From Planctomycetota bacterium (lineage in GTDB: Bacteria; Planctomycetota; UBA1135): DNA of 64,000 bases. Shown here in pieces: positions 35,325 to 45,859 of the stretch. Numbering within the stretch: the first letter of the stretch is position 1; the number at the start of each line of letters is the position of its first letter. Where the stretch lies: positions 380,359 through 444,358 of the forward strand of contig JAJFFC010000012.1 of assembly GCA_021776795.1 (NCBI GenBank), given 5' to 3'. Below the pieces are notes generated by a model. The model saw only the letters and a program-made list of their open reading frames with translations, did not search any database and was not told where the DNA came from. The translations under genes were made by a program, and so were the position numbers.

Positions 35325-38123
35325 TTAATGTGCACTTGCCCAATCGGGGCCGTGGCCGATGTCAACTTTCAACGGAACACTCAAGGGGTAGGCGTTTCCC
35401 ATCTCGTGGCGAACCAAATCTTCTAGGGCTTCGAGCTCGCTCGCGGGGCATTCAAAGACTAACTCATCATGCACCTGAAGCAACATCGATGCCTCGAGAG
35501 AACTGGCTTCCAGGGCGGCGTCAACCTTGAGCATGGCAAGCTTGATGAGGTCAGCGGCGGAACCTTGTACCGGAGTATTGACCGCCATATTTTCTGCCGC
35601 GGAACGGACGCGCCCATCGCTCGAGTTGAGTTCCGGCACAGGGCGACGTCGGCCGAGCAAAGTGCGCACTTCGCCCTCTTCACGTCCGGTTTCGAGAGTC
35701 GAATCCAACCACGCACGGACTGCGGGCATTTTGGCAAAGTACTGCGCAATGAAATCTTTGGCTTCTTGCATGGTCAGCCCGGTTTCACGCGCCAAACGCT
35801 GCGGCCCCATGCCGTACAAGATGCCGAAGTTGATGGCCTTGGCGCGAGAGCGCATGGTGGCATCGACGTCATCCGGAGCGGCATCAAAAATCAGCGCGGC
35901 GGTGGTGGCGTGGACATCGGCGCCGCTTTGGAAGGCCTTGGTCAGGGCTTCGTCTTCAGAGAGGTGAGCGACCACGCGCAGTTCCACCTGCGAATAGTCT
36001 GCCGAAACCATGATCCAGTCCTTGTGGCGGGGCACAAAGGCACGACGAATGGCGCGGCCAGCTTCGCTGCGAATGGGAATATTCTGCAGGTTGGGGTCGC
36101 TCGAGGACAGGCGCCCGGTGGCGGCGACCGCCTGATGGAAGCTGGTATGGATGTTGCCGGTTTCGGGGTGGATGTACTCCGGCAGCGCCTCGACGTAGGT
36201 GCCAATCAGCTTGGTCAGCTGGCGGTACTCGAGCAGGGATTGCACCACCTCGATATCCGCGTACTTCTCCAAAGTGCTGGCATCGGTTTTGTAGCCGGTC
36301 TTGGTGCGGCCGACGCGCTTCACTCCAGCTTCATCCTGAATCTTGAGTTCCTCAAACAAGATCGGTCCGAGTTGTTTGGGCGAGTTCAGATTGAACTCTT
36401 TACCGCAAATATCGAAGATGTTCATTGCCGCGGCGTCGCGGCGCGCGGAAAGATCTTCCTGCATTTGTTGCAGGCGCTCGCGATCAACGCGAATGCCCTG
36501 CTGTTCCATCTTGGCCAACACCGTGGCTAGCGGCATTTCCACTTCACGGAAGAGTTTCTCGGTGCCGGTTTCCTCGAGCTCCTTCTGCAGCGGGGCAATG
36601 AGCCGCCAAGTGGCATCGGCATCTTCGCAGGCATAGGTGGCGACCTTGTCAATCGGCACCAAGTCCATCGTGGTGGCCTTTTTGCCAGTGCCGAGCAGAT
36701 CCTTCGTCGGAATCTTGTCGAGATTGAGATAGCTCTGACTCAGCGCATCTAAGTTGTGCGCCGAAGTGGGTTGGGTCAGGAAATGCGCCAGCATCGGGTC
36801 AAAAGCCCAACCCTGAATGTTGACTCCAGCGCGACGCATGACCTTGGCGTCGTACTTATGGTTCTGCCCGCATTTCGGTAGTTTGGGGTTCTCCAGAATC
36901 GGCTTGAAGCGACCCAGCAAGGCCTCGGGACCAAGCTCCGGCGCAGGATCCGGCAGATTCATCGCGACATACCAGGCGCGGCCATCTTCCCAGCTAAAGG
37001 ACATGCCCACAAGATCTGCGCGCATGGGGTCAATGCTCGTAGTTTCGGTATCGAAGGCGAACAAACCACAGCTTTCGAGCCCTTGGCAAAGTTCGTCCAA
37101 GGCTTCCACGCTATCGACCAGGCGGTACTCGCCATCGGCATAGCGTTGGGCGCTAATCGAAAGCGCTTCTTCTTGCGCATCATCGTCGACGGGGTCATCG
37201 AACAGGGAGGGCGTTTGCTTGGCCTTGGCAGCTTTAGCCTCTTCCTCTTTGCGCCAGGCCTCGAAGCGCCGCCCCAGAGTATTCAGGCTATGGTCCTGAC
37301 AGAAGGCGGCAAGACCTGGATAGTCCGGATCGACTTGGCCAAACTCTTCATAAGCGCCCAGCTCCAAGTCTGTGCGCATGGTGACCAACTCCAAGGCTTT
37401 GGTTACTTGCTCCTTAAAGTTGCCGAGGTTCTCCGCGAGTTTACCCTTCTCTTCTTCTGGCCCGCGTTCGAGTACTTCATCTAGCGTGGGGTACTTTTGC
37501 AGCAGAGTAGTGGCGCGTTTGGGGCCAACCCCAGGCATGCCCTTGATGTTGTCGGTGGAGTCGCCGACCAAGGCTTGCCACTCGGCCATGCGCTCTGGCG
37601 GCAGGCCGTATTTCTCTTCGATTTCCTTCGGCCCGAGCTTGACCATGGGGTCGCCTTGCTTGGGTGGGGGAATCTGCCACACATAGGGGCGCACCACCTG
37701 AGCGAGGTCTTTGTCGCTCGAATAGACCTCGACTTCCCAACCCTGGGCTGCGCCTTGCACAGCGAGAGTGGCCAAGATGTCGTCTGCCTCCATCCGCGGC
37801 ATTTCCAAAGACTGTATGCCAAGCAAGTCCGTGGCTTCGCGCAGCCACGGGAATTGCATGCGCAGATCTTCGTCTAGGTCTTCACGATTGGCCTTGTACT
37901 CGGGGTCAATCTCGGCGCGGAAGGTTGGCTCCGAACGGTCCCAAGCCACCACCACATGATCGTGCGGCAGTTCCTCCAAGGCGCGCAACAAAGAAGCCAA
38001 GTAGCCATACAGCGCGCCACTGGGGCGGCCCATGTCATCGGTCAAATTGCGAATCGCGAAGAAGGCACGGAAGGCCAGGGCGGTGCCGTCGACCGCGAGA
38101 AGCTTGGGGCGGGAACTGGCCAT
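35325..38123 (-). CDS. polA: DNA polymerase I with all three domains
   Basis: 932 residues. The 5'-3' flap nuclease spans about 1-290 (LLAVDGTALAFRAFFAIRN, MEADDILATLA, GDSTDNIKGMPGVGPKRA). The 3'-5' proofreading domain spans about 335-530 and is catalytically intact: FAFDTETTSID (D and E), NHKYDAKVM and YACEDADATWRL. The polymerase spans about 540-932 (ADYSQVELRVVAHLSEDEAL, RAKAINFGILYGMG, LLQVHDELVFE). It serves Okazaki maturation and repair. Confidence 0.97.
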   Translation of the reverse strand: MASSRPKLLAVDGTALAFRAFFAIRNLTDDMGRPSGALYGYLASLLRALEELPHDHVVVAWDRSEPTFRAEIDPEYKANREDLDEDLRMQFPWLREATDLLGIQSLEMPRMEADDILATLAVQGAAQGWEVEVYSSDKDLAQVVRPYVWQIPPPKQGDPMVKLGPKEIEEKYGLPPERMAEWQALVGDSTDNIKGMPGVGPKRATTLLQKYPTLDEVLERGPEEEKGKLAENLGNFKEQVTKALELVTMRTDLELGAYEEFGQVDPDYPGLAAFCQDHSLNTLGRRFEAWRKEEEAKAAKAKQTPSLFDDPVDDDAQEEALSISAQRYADGEYRLVDSVEALDELCQGLESCGLFAFDTETTSIDPMRADLVGMSFSWEDGRAWYVAMNLPDPAPELGPEALLGRFKPILENPKLPKCGQNHKYDAKVMRRAGVNIQGWAFDPMLAHFLTQPTSAHNLDALSQSYLNLDKIPTKDLLGTGKKATTMDLVPIDKVATYACEDADATWRLIAPLQKELEETGTEKLFREVEMPLATVLAKMEQQGIRVDRERLQQMQEDLSARRDAAAMNIFDICGKEFNLNSPKQLGPILFEELKIQDEAGVKRVGRTKTGYKTDASTLEKYADIEVVQSLLEYRQLTKLIGTYVEALPEYIHPETGNIHTSFHQAVAATGRLSSSDPNLQNIPIRSEAGRAIRRAFVPRHKDWIMVSADYSQVELRVVAHLSEDEALTKAFQSGADVHATTAALIFDAAPDDVDATMRSRAKAINFGILYGMGPQRLARETGLTMQEAKDFIAQYFAKMPAVRAWLDSTLETGREEGEVRTLLGRRRPVPELNSSDGRVRSAAENMAVNTPVQGSAADLIKLAMLKVDAALEASSLEASMLLQVHDELVFECPASELEALEDLVRHEMGNAYPLSVPLKVDIGHGPDWASAH

Positions 38124-38126
38124 GGC

Positions 38127-38744
38127 TTAGAGATACTTGATCATGACGAAGCCGCCGACGAGCAGAATCGTGAACAGAATCGCGGCAAGGTCAAACCACT
38201 TATCCATCCAGCGCACAATTGGTTCGCCAAAGTAGCGCAACAGAATGCCTTCAGCGAAGAAGCGCACGCTGCGGCCGAGAGCACATGCCGCCACGAAGGG
38301 CAGGAAGGCATAACCAAAGGCGCCACTGGCAATGGTGAAGACCTTGAAGGGAATCGGCGTAATAGCGGCCAGCAGGAGCGCAACCATGCCGTAATCGGCA
38401 TACCAAGTTTCAATCTTGGCCCAGGTATGGCGATCGGGGTCGTAGGCGTCGAGCAACCACGTGCCGACCGAATCCATCAGGAACATGCCGATGACATAGC
38501 CAAGCAAGGCGCCCAAAACCGAACCCAGGGTGGTCAGGAAGGCGTAGTAAATCGCCTTGTCTGGCTTGCCCGCGCCCATCGCCAATAACAGTGGGTCTGG
38601 CGGCAAGGGAAAGAAGCTCGACTCAATGAAGGACAAGCTGAACAAGGCGCGCCCGGCAAAGGGTTTGTCGGCAAAGGCAAGCATCCAGTCATAGAGCCGC
38701 CGCGCCGAACGCAGAAAGTAACCAAGAACGGGGATGCGAGACAT
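38127..38744 (-). CDS. yqaA: YqaA-type VTT/DedA-like membrane protein
   Basis: 205 residues with four to five membrane segments and the VTT (SNARE-associated/DedA-like) core: SLSFIESSFFPLPPDPLLLAMGAG, TTLGSVLGALLGYVIGMF and ITPIPFKVFTIASGAFGY. DedA-superfamily proteins are undecaprenyl-phosphate or phospholipid flippases or scramblases; YqaA itself is uncharacterised. It lies between recJ (2-base gap) and polA (3-base gap). Confidence 0.87.
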   Translation of the reverse strand: MSRIPVLGYFLRSARRLYDWMLAFADKPFAGRALFSLSFIESSFFPLPPDPLLLAMGAGKPDKAIYYAFLTTLGSVLGALLGYVIGMFLMDSVGTWLLDAYDPDRHTWAKIETWYADYGMVALLLAAITPIPFKVFTIASGAFGYAFLPFVAACALGRSVRFFAEGILLRYFGEPIVRWMDKWFDLAAILFTILLVGGFVMIKYL

Positions 38745-38746
38745 AC

Positions 38747-40486
38747 TTAGGTGGCTGGTCTAATGTCGTGGAGGGTCCACTCCACATTGCGGCGGCCGCG
38801 CCACGCATTGATGCTGGCGGAGATGACGACGTCGACGCGATCGCCGGCGGCGAGGGACCGCAAGCGTTCGGCTTGACGCCAAGCGAGGCAACGCACGACT
38901 TCATGGTCGCGTTGCAACCGGAGCTCGGCGTGGCTGCCGTCGCCAATGGTGCGTGGGTCGGCAGCAAGTTGCAGATTGGTCGACAAGAACTTGGGCGCAG
39001 GAAAGCCTTCACCGAAGGGTTCCAGGCGTTGGAACTCGTCGATGGTCGCGGCATCGAGTTCGCCGGGACTGATTTCGGCGTCGACCTCCAACAGCGGTGG
39101 CGGGGGTGCCGGCATGTTTTCCGCCGCCTCGCGTAAGCCTGCGCCGATGGCTTCGGCCTGGGCTGGGTCAAAGTGAAAGCCTGCAGCACGGGCATGGCCG
39201 CCATAACCTTGGAATGAGCTTCCGACGTGGTCCATCAAATGCACCAAGTGCGAACCTTCAGGCGCGCGACCACTGCCGCGTGCCACGCCGCCATCGCAGC
39301 CGGCCCAAAGCAAGGTCGGCAGGCCGCTTTGTTCGCAGATTTGACTCGCGACCACACCGAGGACGCCGAAGTGCGCCTCTTCGGAGCCCGCGAAGATGAC
39401 CTTGGCGCCCGACTCAAGTTGAATCTGCACGTCGCTTTGCAGCGCGGCGAGTTGTTGCTCTTGAATCCGCCGACGCTCAAGGTTCATTTCTTCGAGCTGC
39501 GCGCACAGAGCTTCGGCTTCGTCGGTGCGCGAAGTCGCGAGCAAACGGAAGGAAATCTCGGCCTGGAATAAGCGGCCTGCGGCATTGAGTCGCGGCGCCA
39601 AGCGGAAGGCGACATCGCTGGCTTGCGCTGGGCCGCGCAACTTGGCGGCGGCGGTTAAGGCGCGTAAACCTGGTAAAGAACTTTCGGGCAAGGTCTCGAG
39701 GCCGGCGCGAACCAAGGCACGGTTGGGGCCTTGCAGTGGCATGACATCGCCCACGGTGGCAATCGCGACTAGGCCCAAGCTGTCCATCAGGAAGCGGCGG
39801 TCGCGTTCGGGGAGTTTGTCTTCGGCTAAGACATGACGCAGAACGCCCCAAGCAAACAACCAAGCCACGCCAGTGCCGCAAAAATGCGGGAAGAGGTCGT
39901 CGTCTTTGTCGGCAAGCCACGGGTTGAGCAGGGCTGCGGCCGGGGGAAGCTCTTTGCCCGGCAGGTGGTGATCGACCACCAGGGCCTGGCGCCCTTCCGC
40001 CGCCAAGATCTTCAGCGGCTCCACCGCCGAGGTGCCATTGTCGACCGCAATCACGAGTTGGGCATTGGCCTGGCGAATCGCGGCCAGACTGCCTTCGCCA
40101 AAGCTGTAGCCATCGCGCAGGCGATCGGGGATGAAAACCTCGCTCTCCATGCCCAGGCGCTGGCACAAAAGGTGGAGCAGCACCGAGCCGCAGGTGCCGT
40201 CGACGTCGTAATCGCCATGGATCAGGACCTTGTGCCCCTTGGCGCGGGCCTCCTCGAAGGCGGCGAGGGCCTCGGCGAACTGCGGCAGGCGGGTTGGGTC
40301 GGGCAGATGGCGTAGGCTAGGCTCTAGAATCTGGGTGGCGTCCTCGACCGTCCGCACCCCACGCTGCCACAGTAGGCCAGCCGTCAGCGGGCGCAGCCCC
40401 AAAGGGCGCGCCAGAGCCTCGGCTGCGGTGCCCGGGGAGGGGCGCAACTTCCAGCGTGACAGGGGAGCGACAGCCGTGCTTCTCAC
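38747..40486 (-). CDS. recJ: Single-stranded-DNA exonuclease RecJ
   Basis: 579 residues, the usual RecJ size. The DHH phosphoesterase motifs are HGDYDVDGTCGSVLL, LVIAVDNGTSAVEPL and ALVVDHHLPGKELPPA. GTGVAWLFAW follows. The DHHA1/OB part shows GGHARAAGFHF and a final nucleic-acid-binding domain ending LRSLAAGDRVDVVISASIN. It degrades ssDNA 5'-3' in recombination and mismatch repair. The open frame extends 128 codons beyond the family's N-terminus into selA on the other strand, so I chose the GTG at 40486; this start is uncertain. recJ and selA are divergent, 21 bases apart. Confidence 0.93.
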   Translation of the reverse strand: MRSTAVAPLSRWKLRPSPGTAAEALARPLGLRPLTAGLLWQRGVRTVEDATQILEPSLRHLPDPTRLPQFAEALAAFEEARAKGHKVLIHGDYDVDGTCGSVLLHLLCQRLGMESEVFIPDRLRDGYSFGEGSLAAIRQANAQLVIAVDNGTSAVEPLKILAAEGRQALVVDHHLPGKELPPAAALLNPWLADKDDDLFPHFCGTGVAWLFAWGVLRHVLAEDKLPERDRRFLMDSLGLVAIATVGDVMPLQGPNRALVRAGLETLPESSLPGLRALTAAAKLRGPAQASDVAFRLAPRLNAAGRLFQAEISFRLLATSRTDEAEALCAQLEEMNLERRRIQEQQLAALQSDVQIQLESGAKVIFAGSEEAHFGVLGVVASQICEQSGLPTLLWAGCDGGVARGSGRAPEGSHLVHLMDHVGSSFQGYGGHARAAGFHFDPAQAEAIGAGLREAAENMPAPPPPLLEVDAEISPGELDAATIDEFQRLEPFGEGFPAPKFLSTNLQLAADPRTIGDGSHAELRLQRDHEVVRCLAWRQAERLRSLAAGDRVDVVISASINAWRGRRNVEWTLHDIRPAT

Positions 40487-40507
40487 TCCTAAGATTCTAG
40501 GAAGACG

Positions 40508-41899
40508 ATGGCCGAGAATCCTCCCCGCATTCCCTCGATGAACGAGCTCCTGAACACCTGTGAGGAGCGTGGCTTGGTCGAGCGCTGGGGGCGGGAGTCC
40601 TGCGGGGCCGCTTTGACCCAGGCGCTCGAGCAAATCCGCGCCCGGCGTCGCGCTGGTGAGCTCCAGGCGGGGGTCGACGACGACTTTTGGCGGCGCGTGA
40701 GCGACCTGCTGGAGATTCTGCCAGCGATGGAGATGTGCGCTGCCCTCAATGCCACTGGGGTGGTGCTGCACACCAATCTGGGGCGCGCGCCCTGGCCAGC
40801 CGAGGCCCGCGATGCCGCTGCTCTGGCCAGTGGTGCTGCGGTGTGTGAGATCGATCGCGTGACTGGCCAACGCGGCCGCCGCGATGCCGCGGTGAGTCGG
40901 TTACTAGCGCAAGTCACTGGTGCCGAAGCGGGGCTGCCAGTGAACAACAATGCGGCCACCGTGCTCTTGGCCGTGGCTGCCTTAGCGCGCGGGCGCAAAG
41001 TCGTGGTTGCGCGGCAGGAGTTGGTCGAGATTGGCGGCAGTTATCGCATGCCTGAAGTGATTGAAGCCGCAGGCGCGGAAATGGTGGCCATCGGCACGAC
41101 CAACCGCGTGCACCTCAAAGACTTCGCTGCGGCGCTGCAAGACCCAGCGGTGGCTTGTGTGTTGCGCGTGCACCCCAGCAATTTCCGCATTGTCGGCTTC
41201 ACCAAGGCGCCGGAAATGAGTGAGCTTGCGGAGTTATGCCGCGAACATGGCGTACCTTTGGTATATGACTTGGGTTCGGGTGTGATTCATGGCGAAGACC
41301 TACCTGGTCTGGAACTCGAACACCCGGTGCGCCATTCCATCGACGCTGGTTGTGATTTAGTGACCTTTTCAGGTGACAAACTGCTCGGTGGTCCGCAGGC
41401 CGGACTGATTGTGGGGGCGGCGCCCTTGGTCGAGAAGTTGCGCAGCGACATGCTGACTAGGTGCTTGCGCTTAGACAAAACCATGTTGGCGGCGCTGGAA
41501 GCGGTGTTGCGCATCCACACCTTGGGCGAACAGGCTGCGCGCGAGCGCATTCCAGGCTTGACGCGCATTGGCTACGGAGCGGCCGAATTAGAGCCGCGGG
41601 CGCAGGCCTTACTACAAGCTGCGGCTAAGGCCCTGACCGCATCAGACGGATGGTCATTGCAGGTGATTGCCACCAAGGGGCGCGTCGGCTCGGGGGCTTC
41701 GCCGGTCGAGGACCTCGAAGGTGCCGGGCTATTGGTGTCCCACCACACGCACCATGCCGATGACCTCGCCCAAGCCTTACGTGCGCGCGCCTTGCCCTTA
41801 TTCACGCGCATCCAGGATGGCGCAGTCCTACTCGACCTGCGCGCTATCGATCCCGCCGATGACAGTGAGTTGCTTGCTGCGCTCAGCTCTTTGGCTTGA
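40508..41899 (+). CDS. selA: L-seryl-tRNA(Sec) selenium transferase
   Basis: 463 residues, matching SelA. The N-terminal domain begins PPRIPSMNELLNT. The PLP-dependent fold has LNATGVVLHTNLGRAPW, VNNNAATVLLAVAALARGRKVVVARQELVEIGGSYRMPE, VLRVHPSNFRIVGFT, LVYDLGSGV and FSGDKLLGGPQAG with the PLP Lys at 291. It converts Ser-tRNA(Sec) to Sec-tRNA(Sec) with selenophosphate. SelD and tRNA-Sec lie 4-6 kb downstream. It overlaps the convergent hydrolase by 17 bases. Confidence 0.96.
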   Translation: MAENPPRIPSMNELLNTCEERGLVERWGRESCGAALTQALEQIRARRRAGELQAGVDDDFWRRVSDLLEILPAMEMCAALNATGVVLHTNLGRAPWPAEARDAAALASGAAVCEIDRVTGQRGRRDAAVSRLLAQVTGAEAGLPVNNNAATVLLAVAALARGRKVVVARQELVEIGGSYRMPEVIEAAGAEMVAIGTTNRVHLKDFAAALQDPAVACVLRVHPSNFRIVGFTKAPEMSELAELCREHGVPLVYDLGSGVIHGEDLPGLELEHPVRHSIDAGCDLVTFSGDKLLGGPQAGLIVGAAPLVEKLRSDMLTRCLRLDKTMLAALEAVLRIHTLGEQAARERIPGLTRIGYGAAELEPRAQALLQAAAKALTASDGWSLQVIATKGRVGSGASPVEDLEGAGLLVSHHTHHADDLAQALRARALPLFTRIQDGAVLLDLRAIDPADDSELLAALSSLA

Positions 41900-43166
41900 G
41901 CGGCAAGCGCGCTAAGAACTGACGCCCCATGTCGCGGCCGTGGTAGCTCTTGAGCAGGCTTCCCAAGGTAGGGGTGGCCATAGCGCGGTTGGTTTCTTTG
42001 CCATTGACGACGAACACGATTTCTTGTTCCATGTCGAACATGCGTTCATCGACAAAGATCTCCATGTCGTCGAGATTGGCGCGACTCAAAATGCGCAGGG
42101 TGTTGCTGTCTCGTTCTAAGCGCGCTTCCACAATGGCGCGCATTTCGGGCTGCGGCCAGTACAGGTAGTAGTGTTGCGATTTCCACGGCAAAATCGGCTG
42201 CCACACTAACTTCTCGGGAATGCTGTTGCGCCGCGCCGGGGCAATCGCCTCGAGTAAGACCCCAATCCCGCCTTCAGGGTAACCGTGACCGCGGTCATGC
42301 ACTTCGCGATACTCGAAGTTCTCGTAGCCGCCGTAGCGCTTCTTCATTTTCTCGACATGGGCCACGGCGGCTTGGTTGGCATCGGGCGGTACCCGCGGGT
42401 CATCGGTGGATTGGAACACCACCATGCGCGTATTGCGCAAGTTTGGCACCACGCCGTCATCGATCTCGACAATGGTGCCGTCGGGACCGTAAACCGGAGT
42501 GGGGGCGCCGGCTGAAGCAGCCAGACCTGCTGCAATATCGGCATGGTGTGAGCCCAGTAGCCAAGTGCCATAGCCGCCCATGCTGTGGCCAGAGAAGTAC
42601 ACCTGATCGGGATCAATGTCCCAGGTTCGCATGGCATCGGTAATCAAATCTAGCACCCATTCTTCGGTGCCGGAATCGGTCCATCCGCGCTCGGTTTTTT
42701 CGAGTACCTCGGGAAAAATACCGACCCAATCCAGTTTCTTCGCGGGAGCGCTCATGGATTGATGGGGACCGGAAGCATCGCCGGAGCCCACGCCGCCGCC
42801 ATGCAGGCCAATCAACAGGCCCTTCGGCTTCGAAGTATTGCCGCCGATGTAATACAACCCTCGTTCTTCCTTTTCCCAATAGAAGTGGCGGCCGCTTTTC
42901 TTTTCCAGTTTGCTGCCCTTGGACCACAACTTGTCGAGTTCTTTGCGCCAAGTTTTGATTGCCTTAGGCTTGTCCAAAGAAACCTGATCGAGAGTCGCCA
43001 CGATGGCTTCGCGCCGGGCATAGGTGCCTTCGTCGCGCCGGTCTAGCTCCAAGTACTCTTCGAGAAGAGCCTTGATCTCTTTTTTACTCGGCGGCTTGGC
43101 TTCTTGCGCCAGCAGCGGCGTGGCGAGGCTTGCGCCGATAAGGAGGGCAGTCAGAACAACGCGCAT
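41883..43166 (-). CDS. Secreted prolyl-oligopeptidase-like alpha/beta hydrolase
   Basis: 427 residues with a signal peptide (VVLTALLIGASLATPLLA). The hydrolase core shows KGLLIGLHGGGVGSG (oxyanion), DPDQVYFSGHSMGGYGTWL (nucleophile elbow GHSMG), VVFQSTDDPRVPP (acid) and VHDRGHGYPEGG (His). It resembles the PHB-depolymerase/feruloyl-esterase-like group. A C-terminal beta-rich domain of ~110 residues follows. It is probably a periplasmic or extracellular esterase; substrate unknown. It lies between selA and the histidine kinase without an evident link to selenium. Confidence 0.8.
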   Translation of the reverse strand: MRVVLTALLIGASLATPLLAQEAKPPSKKEIKALLEEYLELDRRDEGTYARREAIVATLDQVSLDKPKAIKTWRKELDKLWSKGSKLEKKSGRHFYWEKEERGLYYIGGNTSKPKGLLIGLHGGGVGSGDASGPHQSMSAPAKKLDWVGIFPEVLEKTERGWTDSGTEEWVLDLITDAMRTWDIDPDQVYFSGHSMGGYGTWLLGSHHADIAAGLAASAGAPTPVYGPDGTIVEIDDGVVPNLRNTRMVVFQSTDDPRVPPDANQAAVAHVEKMKKRYGGYENFEYREVHDRGHGYPEGGIGVLLEAIAPARRNSIPEKLVWQPILPWKSQHYYLYWPQPEMRAIVEARLERDSNTLRILSRANLDDMEIFVDERMFDMEQEIVFVVNGKETNRAMATPTLGSLLKSYHGRDMGRQFLARLPLKPKS

Positions 43167-43205
43167 GCTCCAGCATAGCGCGGTGGACTCCGGTTCGATT
43201 TCCGC

Positions 43206-45770
43206 CTAGGAATCAGTTGAGGGGGCGTCGGCTAAGAAGCGCTGCAGCATGCCGTAGAAACTCTCTTGGTGAAGCGGCTTGCTCAAGTATCCATTCATGC
43301 CAGCGGCAATGCATTTCTCCTGATCACCGCGCATGGCGTTTGCGGTGAGCGCCACAATTGGAATGCGCGCGCGCTCATCAGGAAGTTGGCGAATACGCTG
43401 GGTGGCCTCATAGCCGTCCATTTCTGGCATTTGGCAATCCATCAGCACAAGGTCGAAATCGCCTTCGGCCACGGCTTGGAGTGCTTCCAAACCATTGTCG
43501 ACGGTGGTGACATCCAGACCAACCTTAGACAGCAAACGCTGTGCAAGTTTTTGATTCACTTTGTTGTCTTCGGCGAGAAGGATGCGGACGCCAAGAGGGA
43601 ATTGCGGTTCGCTGTCCTCGCCCCGTGCAAAAGACTCGGCATCGGCGTCAGACAAAGCGAGGGTGCTAGGTGAATCTCCTTCAGAGTTGCCGTGAGTTCC
43701 GAATAGGCGCGACATTTCTTCGCGCAGGAGAGGGAACTTCACTGGCTTGACCAATTGGCCATGGAATCCGGCGGAGCGAATGTGGTGGATATCACCTCGC
43801 TCGCGTGAGGAAGACAACAGGAGCATGACCAGGCTATCGAAACGGTGGTCGGAACGGATGTCCTGGGCGAGCTGCAAACCAGTACGCTCGGGCATATTGC
43901 GGTCACACAGGAGAATCGAGAAGCTATCGCCAGCGCGTGCCGCTTCGTCGAGGCGAGCCAAAGCTTCACTCGCATTGGACGCGGATTCGTAACGACAGCC
44001 TAGGCGACGCAATTGGCCGGAAAGCACGCGGCGATTGGTTTTGATGTCGTCAACAATCAAAGCGCGAAGGCCGACCAGCATTTCGGCACAACCACCAGCA
44101 GGGATGCGGGTTTGCGCCAGCGGGAAGTCCATTTCGCACCAGAAAATGGAACCTTCGCCTTCGGTGCTAAAAGCTCCAAGGCGACCTTCCATGAGGTCGA
44201 CCAGTTCGCGCGTGATTGCTAAGCCAAGACCAGTGCCACCATGGGTGCGCGTGGTTGAGGCATCGGCCTGGGTGAACTTCTCAAACAGGCGGGGGAGAGC
44301 TTCACTGGGAATGCCACAGCCCGTGTCGCGCACTTCAAAGCGCATCTTGACCTGGTCCTGGTCGCGCGAAAGTAGGCGACCTTCCACCGCAACTTCGCCG
44401 CGCTCGGTGAACTTGATGGCGTTGCCGGCCAAGTTCAGCAAGATTTGGCGCAGGCGCGTAGGGTCTCCGACCAAGCCCCGCGGTACATCGTCTTCAATGA
44501 AGGCATTCCAGTCGATTTTCTTCAATATCGCTCGTGAGGACAAGCTGTCCTGCACTGCTTCCATCACCTTAGCAAGGTCAAACTCGGTGACCTCCAGTTC
44601 CATCTTGCCGGCTTCAATCCGCGACAAGTCGAGAATGTCATTCAGCAGATCGAGCATGTTGTCGGCACAATTCTGAATCGTGGTCAGGAAGTCCAGCTGA
44701 TCGCTCGATAAATCAGTTTCCAAAGCCAACTCCGTCATGCCAATGATGCCATTCATTGGAGTACGGATTTCGTGACTCATATTGGCCAAGAACTCACTCT
44801 TGGCGCGACTGGCCTCTTTGGCTTCTTGATTCGCGTGCCGTAGCTTGGATTCGGTTTCCTTGCGCTGGGTCACATCGTGGAAGGCGAGCAAGAGGCTTCC
44901 ATTGTGGTTCTTCGCTGAGACTTCAAACTGCTTGTTGTTGAAGGGGTGACGAAGCTCCATGCGCCGTGATTCCCCGCGTTCCGCCATCATGGTTTGTAAC
45001 GGAAGGACTTTCTCTGTTTCTGCAAACCATCGCTCAAGATCGAGCGGGGGTTCCGGCATATCCTCCAGTAGTTGACGACCAGAGAAGTTTCCTTCAATCA
45101 CCAGGCCTTTGCCACCAATCATTTCACGGCGGACCACATAAAAGGGAGCATCAATCTGCTCCAAGGCAGTGCGCATACCGTCTTCCGCTTCCAGTCGACG
45201 CGAATGTTGGCGGGTGGTATCCGCTAGCCAATAACCGACCATGAGCAAAATCGCAGACATAATCCCGGAGACCTGGACCAAACTAAACAGGGCGCGCTTG
45301 TCCTCGGAAACAAAGCCGGTCAGCGGTCCCCACAGTTCCCCGCCGACGAACAGGCAGGCCAAGGCAAGGGTGGTGAGAGCGGTATAGACCTGGGCGCGGC
45401 GAAAGCCAAGCAGCAGCGTTGCCAACATTGGCACGCAGAGGAACCAGCCAGCACTAATGTGCTGGACCCCGCCACTGCCGACGCTGGTGATACACAGCAC
45501 CAAGAACAGATCGATGGTGATGACGTGCGCCCAAAGCCGTGGGCGTGTTGTGCTCTTGAGGGCAAAGTAACCAGCTAAATTAAGTGATTCCCCGATGAGA
45601 ATCGCAGGAATAGCAGGCCACCAGCCAATCCACGCCCAAAGCGCCAAGAAAGGCAAGCCGCCCACCTGGAAAGCCATCGACACGCCCCGTGCCAAGCTGC
45701 GAATCTCCTCATCATCACGCGCATCTGGCGTGAAGAGGGTCAACCACAGTTGTTTTAGGGCAGAAAGCAT
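43206..45770 (-). CDS. Hybrid sensor histidine kinase with two receiver domains
   Basis: 854 residues. Six membrane helices form an integral sensor (about 25-185). A PAS-like domain follows (about 200-300), then the HisKA H-box [17 protein letters not shown] with phospho-His333 and the HATPase ([24 protein letters not shown]). Two receivers follow: the first has [20 protein letters not shown] and KPV; the second has [19 protein letters not shown] and KPL. Both keep Asp and Lys. There is no output domain, so it must pass phosphate on to another protein. The stimulus is unknown. Confidence 0.93.
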   Translation of the reverse strand: MLSALKQLWLTLFTPDARDDEEIRSLARGVSMAFQVGGLPFLALWAWIGWWPAIPAILIGESLNLAGYFALKSTTRPRLWAHVITIDLFLVLCITSVGSGGVQHISAGWFLCVPMLATLLLGFRRAQVYTALTTLALACLFVGGELWGPLTGFVSEDKRALFSLVQVSGIMSAILLMVGYWLADTTRQHSRRLEAEDGMRTALEQIDAPFYVVRREMIGGKGLVIEGNFSGRQLLEDMPEPPLDLERWFAETEKVLPLQTMMAERGESRRMELRHPFNNKQFEVSAKNHNGSLLLAFHDVTQRKETESKLRHANQEAKEASRAKSEFLANMSHEIRTPMNGIIGMTELALETDLSSDQLDFLTTIQNCADNMLDLLNDILDLSRIEAGKMELEVTEFDLAKVMEAVQDSLSSRAILKKIDWNAFIEDDVPRGLVGDPTRLRQILLNLAGNAIKFTERGEVAVEGRLLSRDQDQVKMRFEVRDTGCGIPSEALPRLFEKFTQADASTTRTHGGTGLGLAITRELVDLMEGRLGAFSTEGEGSIFWCEMDFPLAQTRIPAGGCAEMLVGLRALIVDDIKTNRRVLSGQLRRLGCRYESASNASEALARLDEAARAGDSFSILLCDRNMPERTGLQLAQDIRSDHRFDSLVMLLLSSSRERGDIHHIRSAGFHGQLVKPVKFPLLREEMSRLFGTHGNSEGDSPSTLALSDADAESFARGEDSEPQFPLGVRILLAEDNKVNQKLAQRLLSKVGLDVTTVDNGLEALQAVAEGDFDLVLMDCQMPEMDGYEATQRIRQLPDERARIPIVALTANAMRGDQEKCIAAGMNGYLSKPLHQESFYGMLQRFLADAPSTDS

Positions 45771-45859
45771 GTGAATTTCTCAAAAGAGAATGGTGTGTTT
45801 TCTTGTTTCGGCCTAGAAGACCCTAAATCTTGAGCCCACAGCCCGGTAAACTGCCTCCT

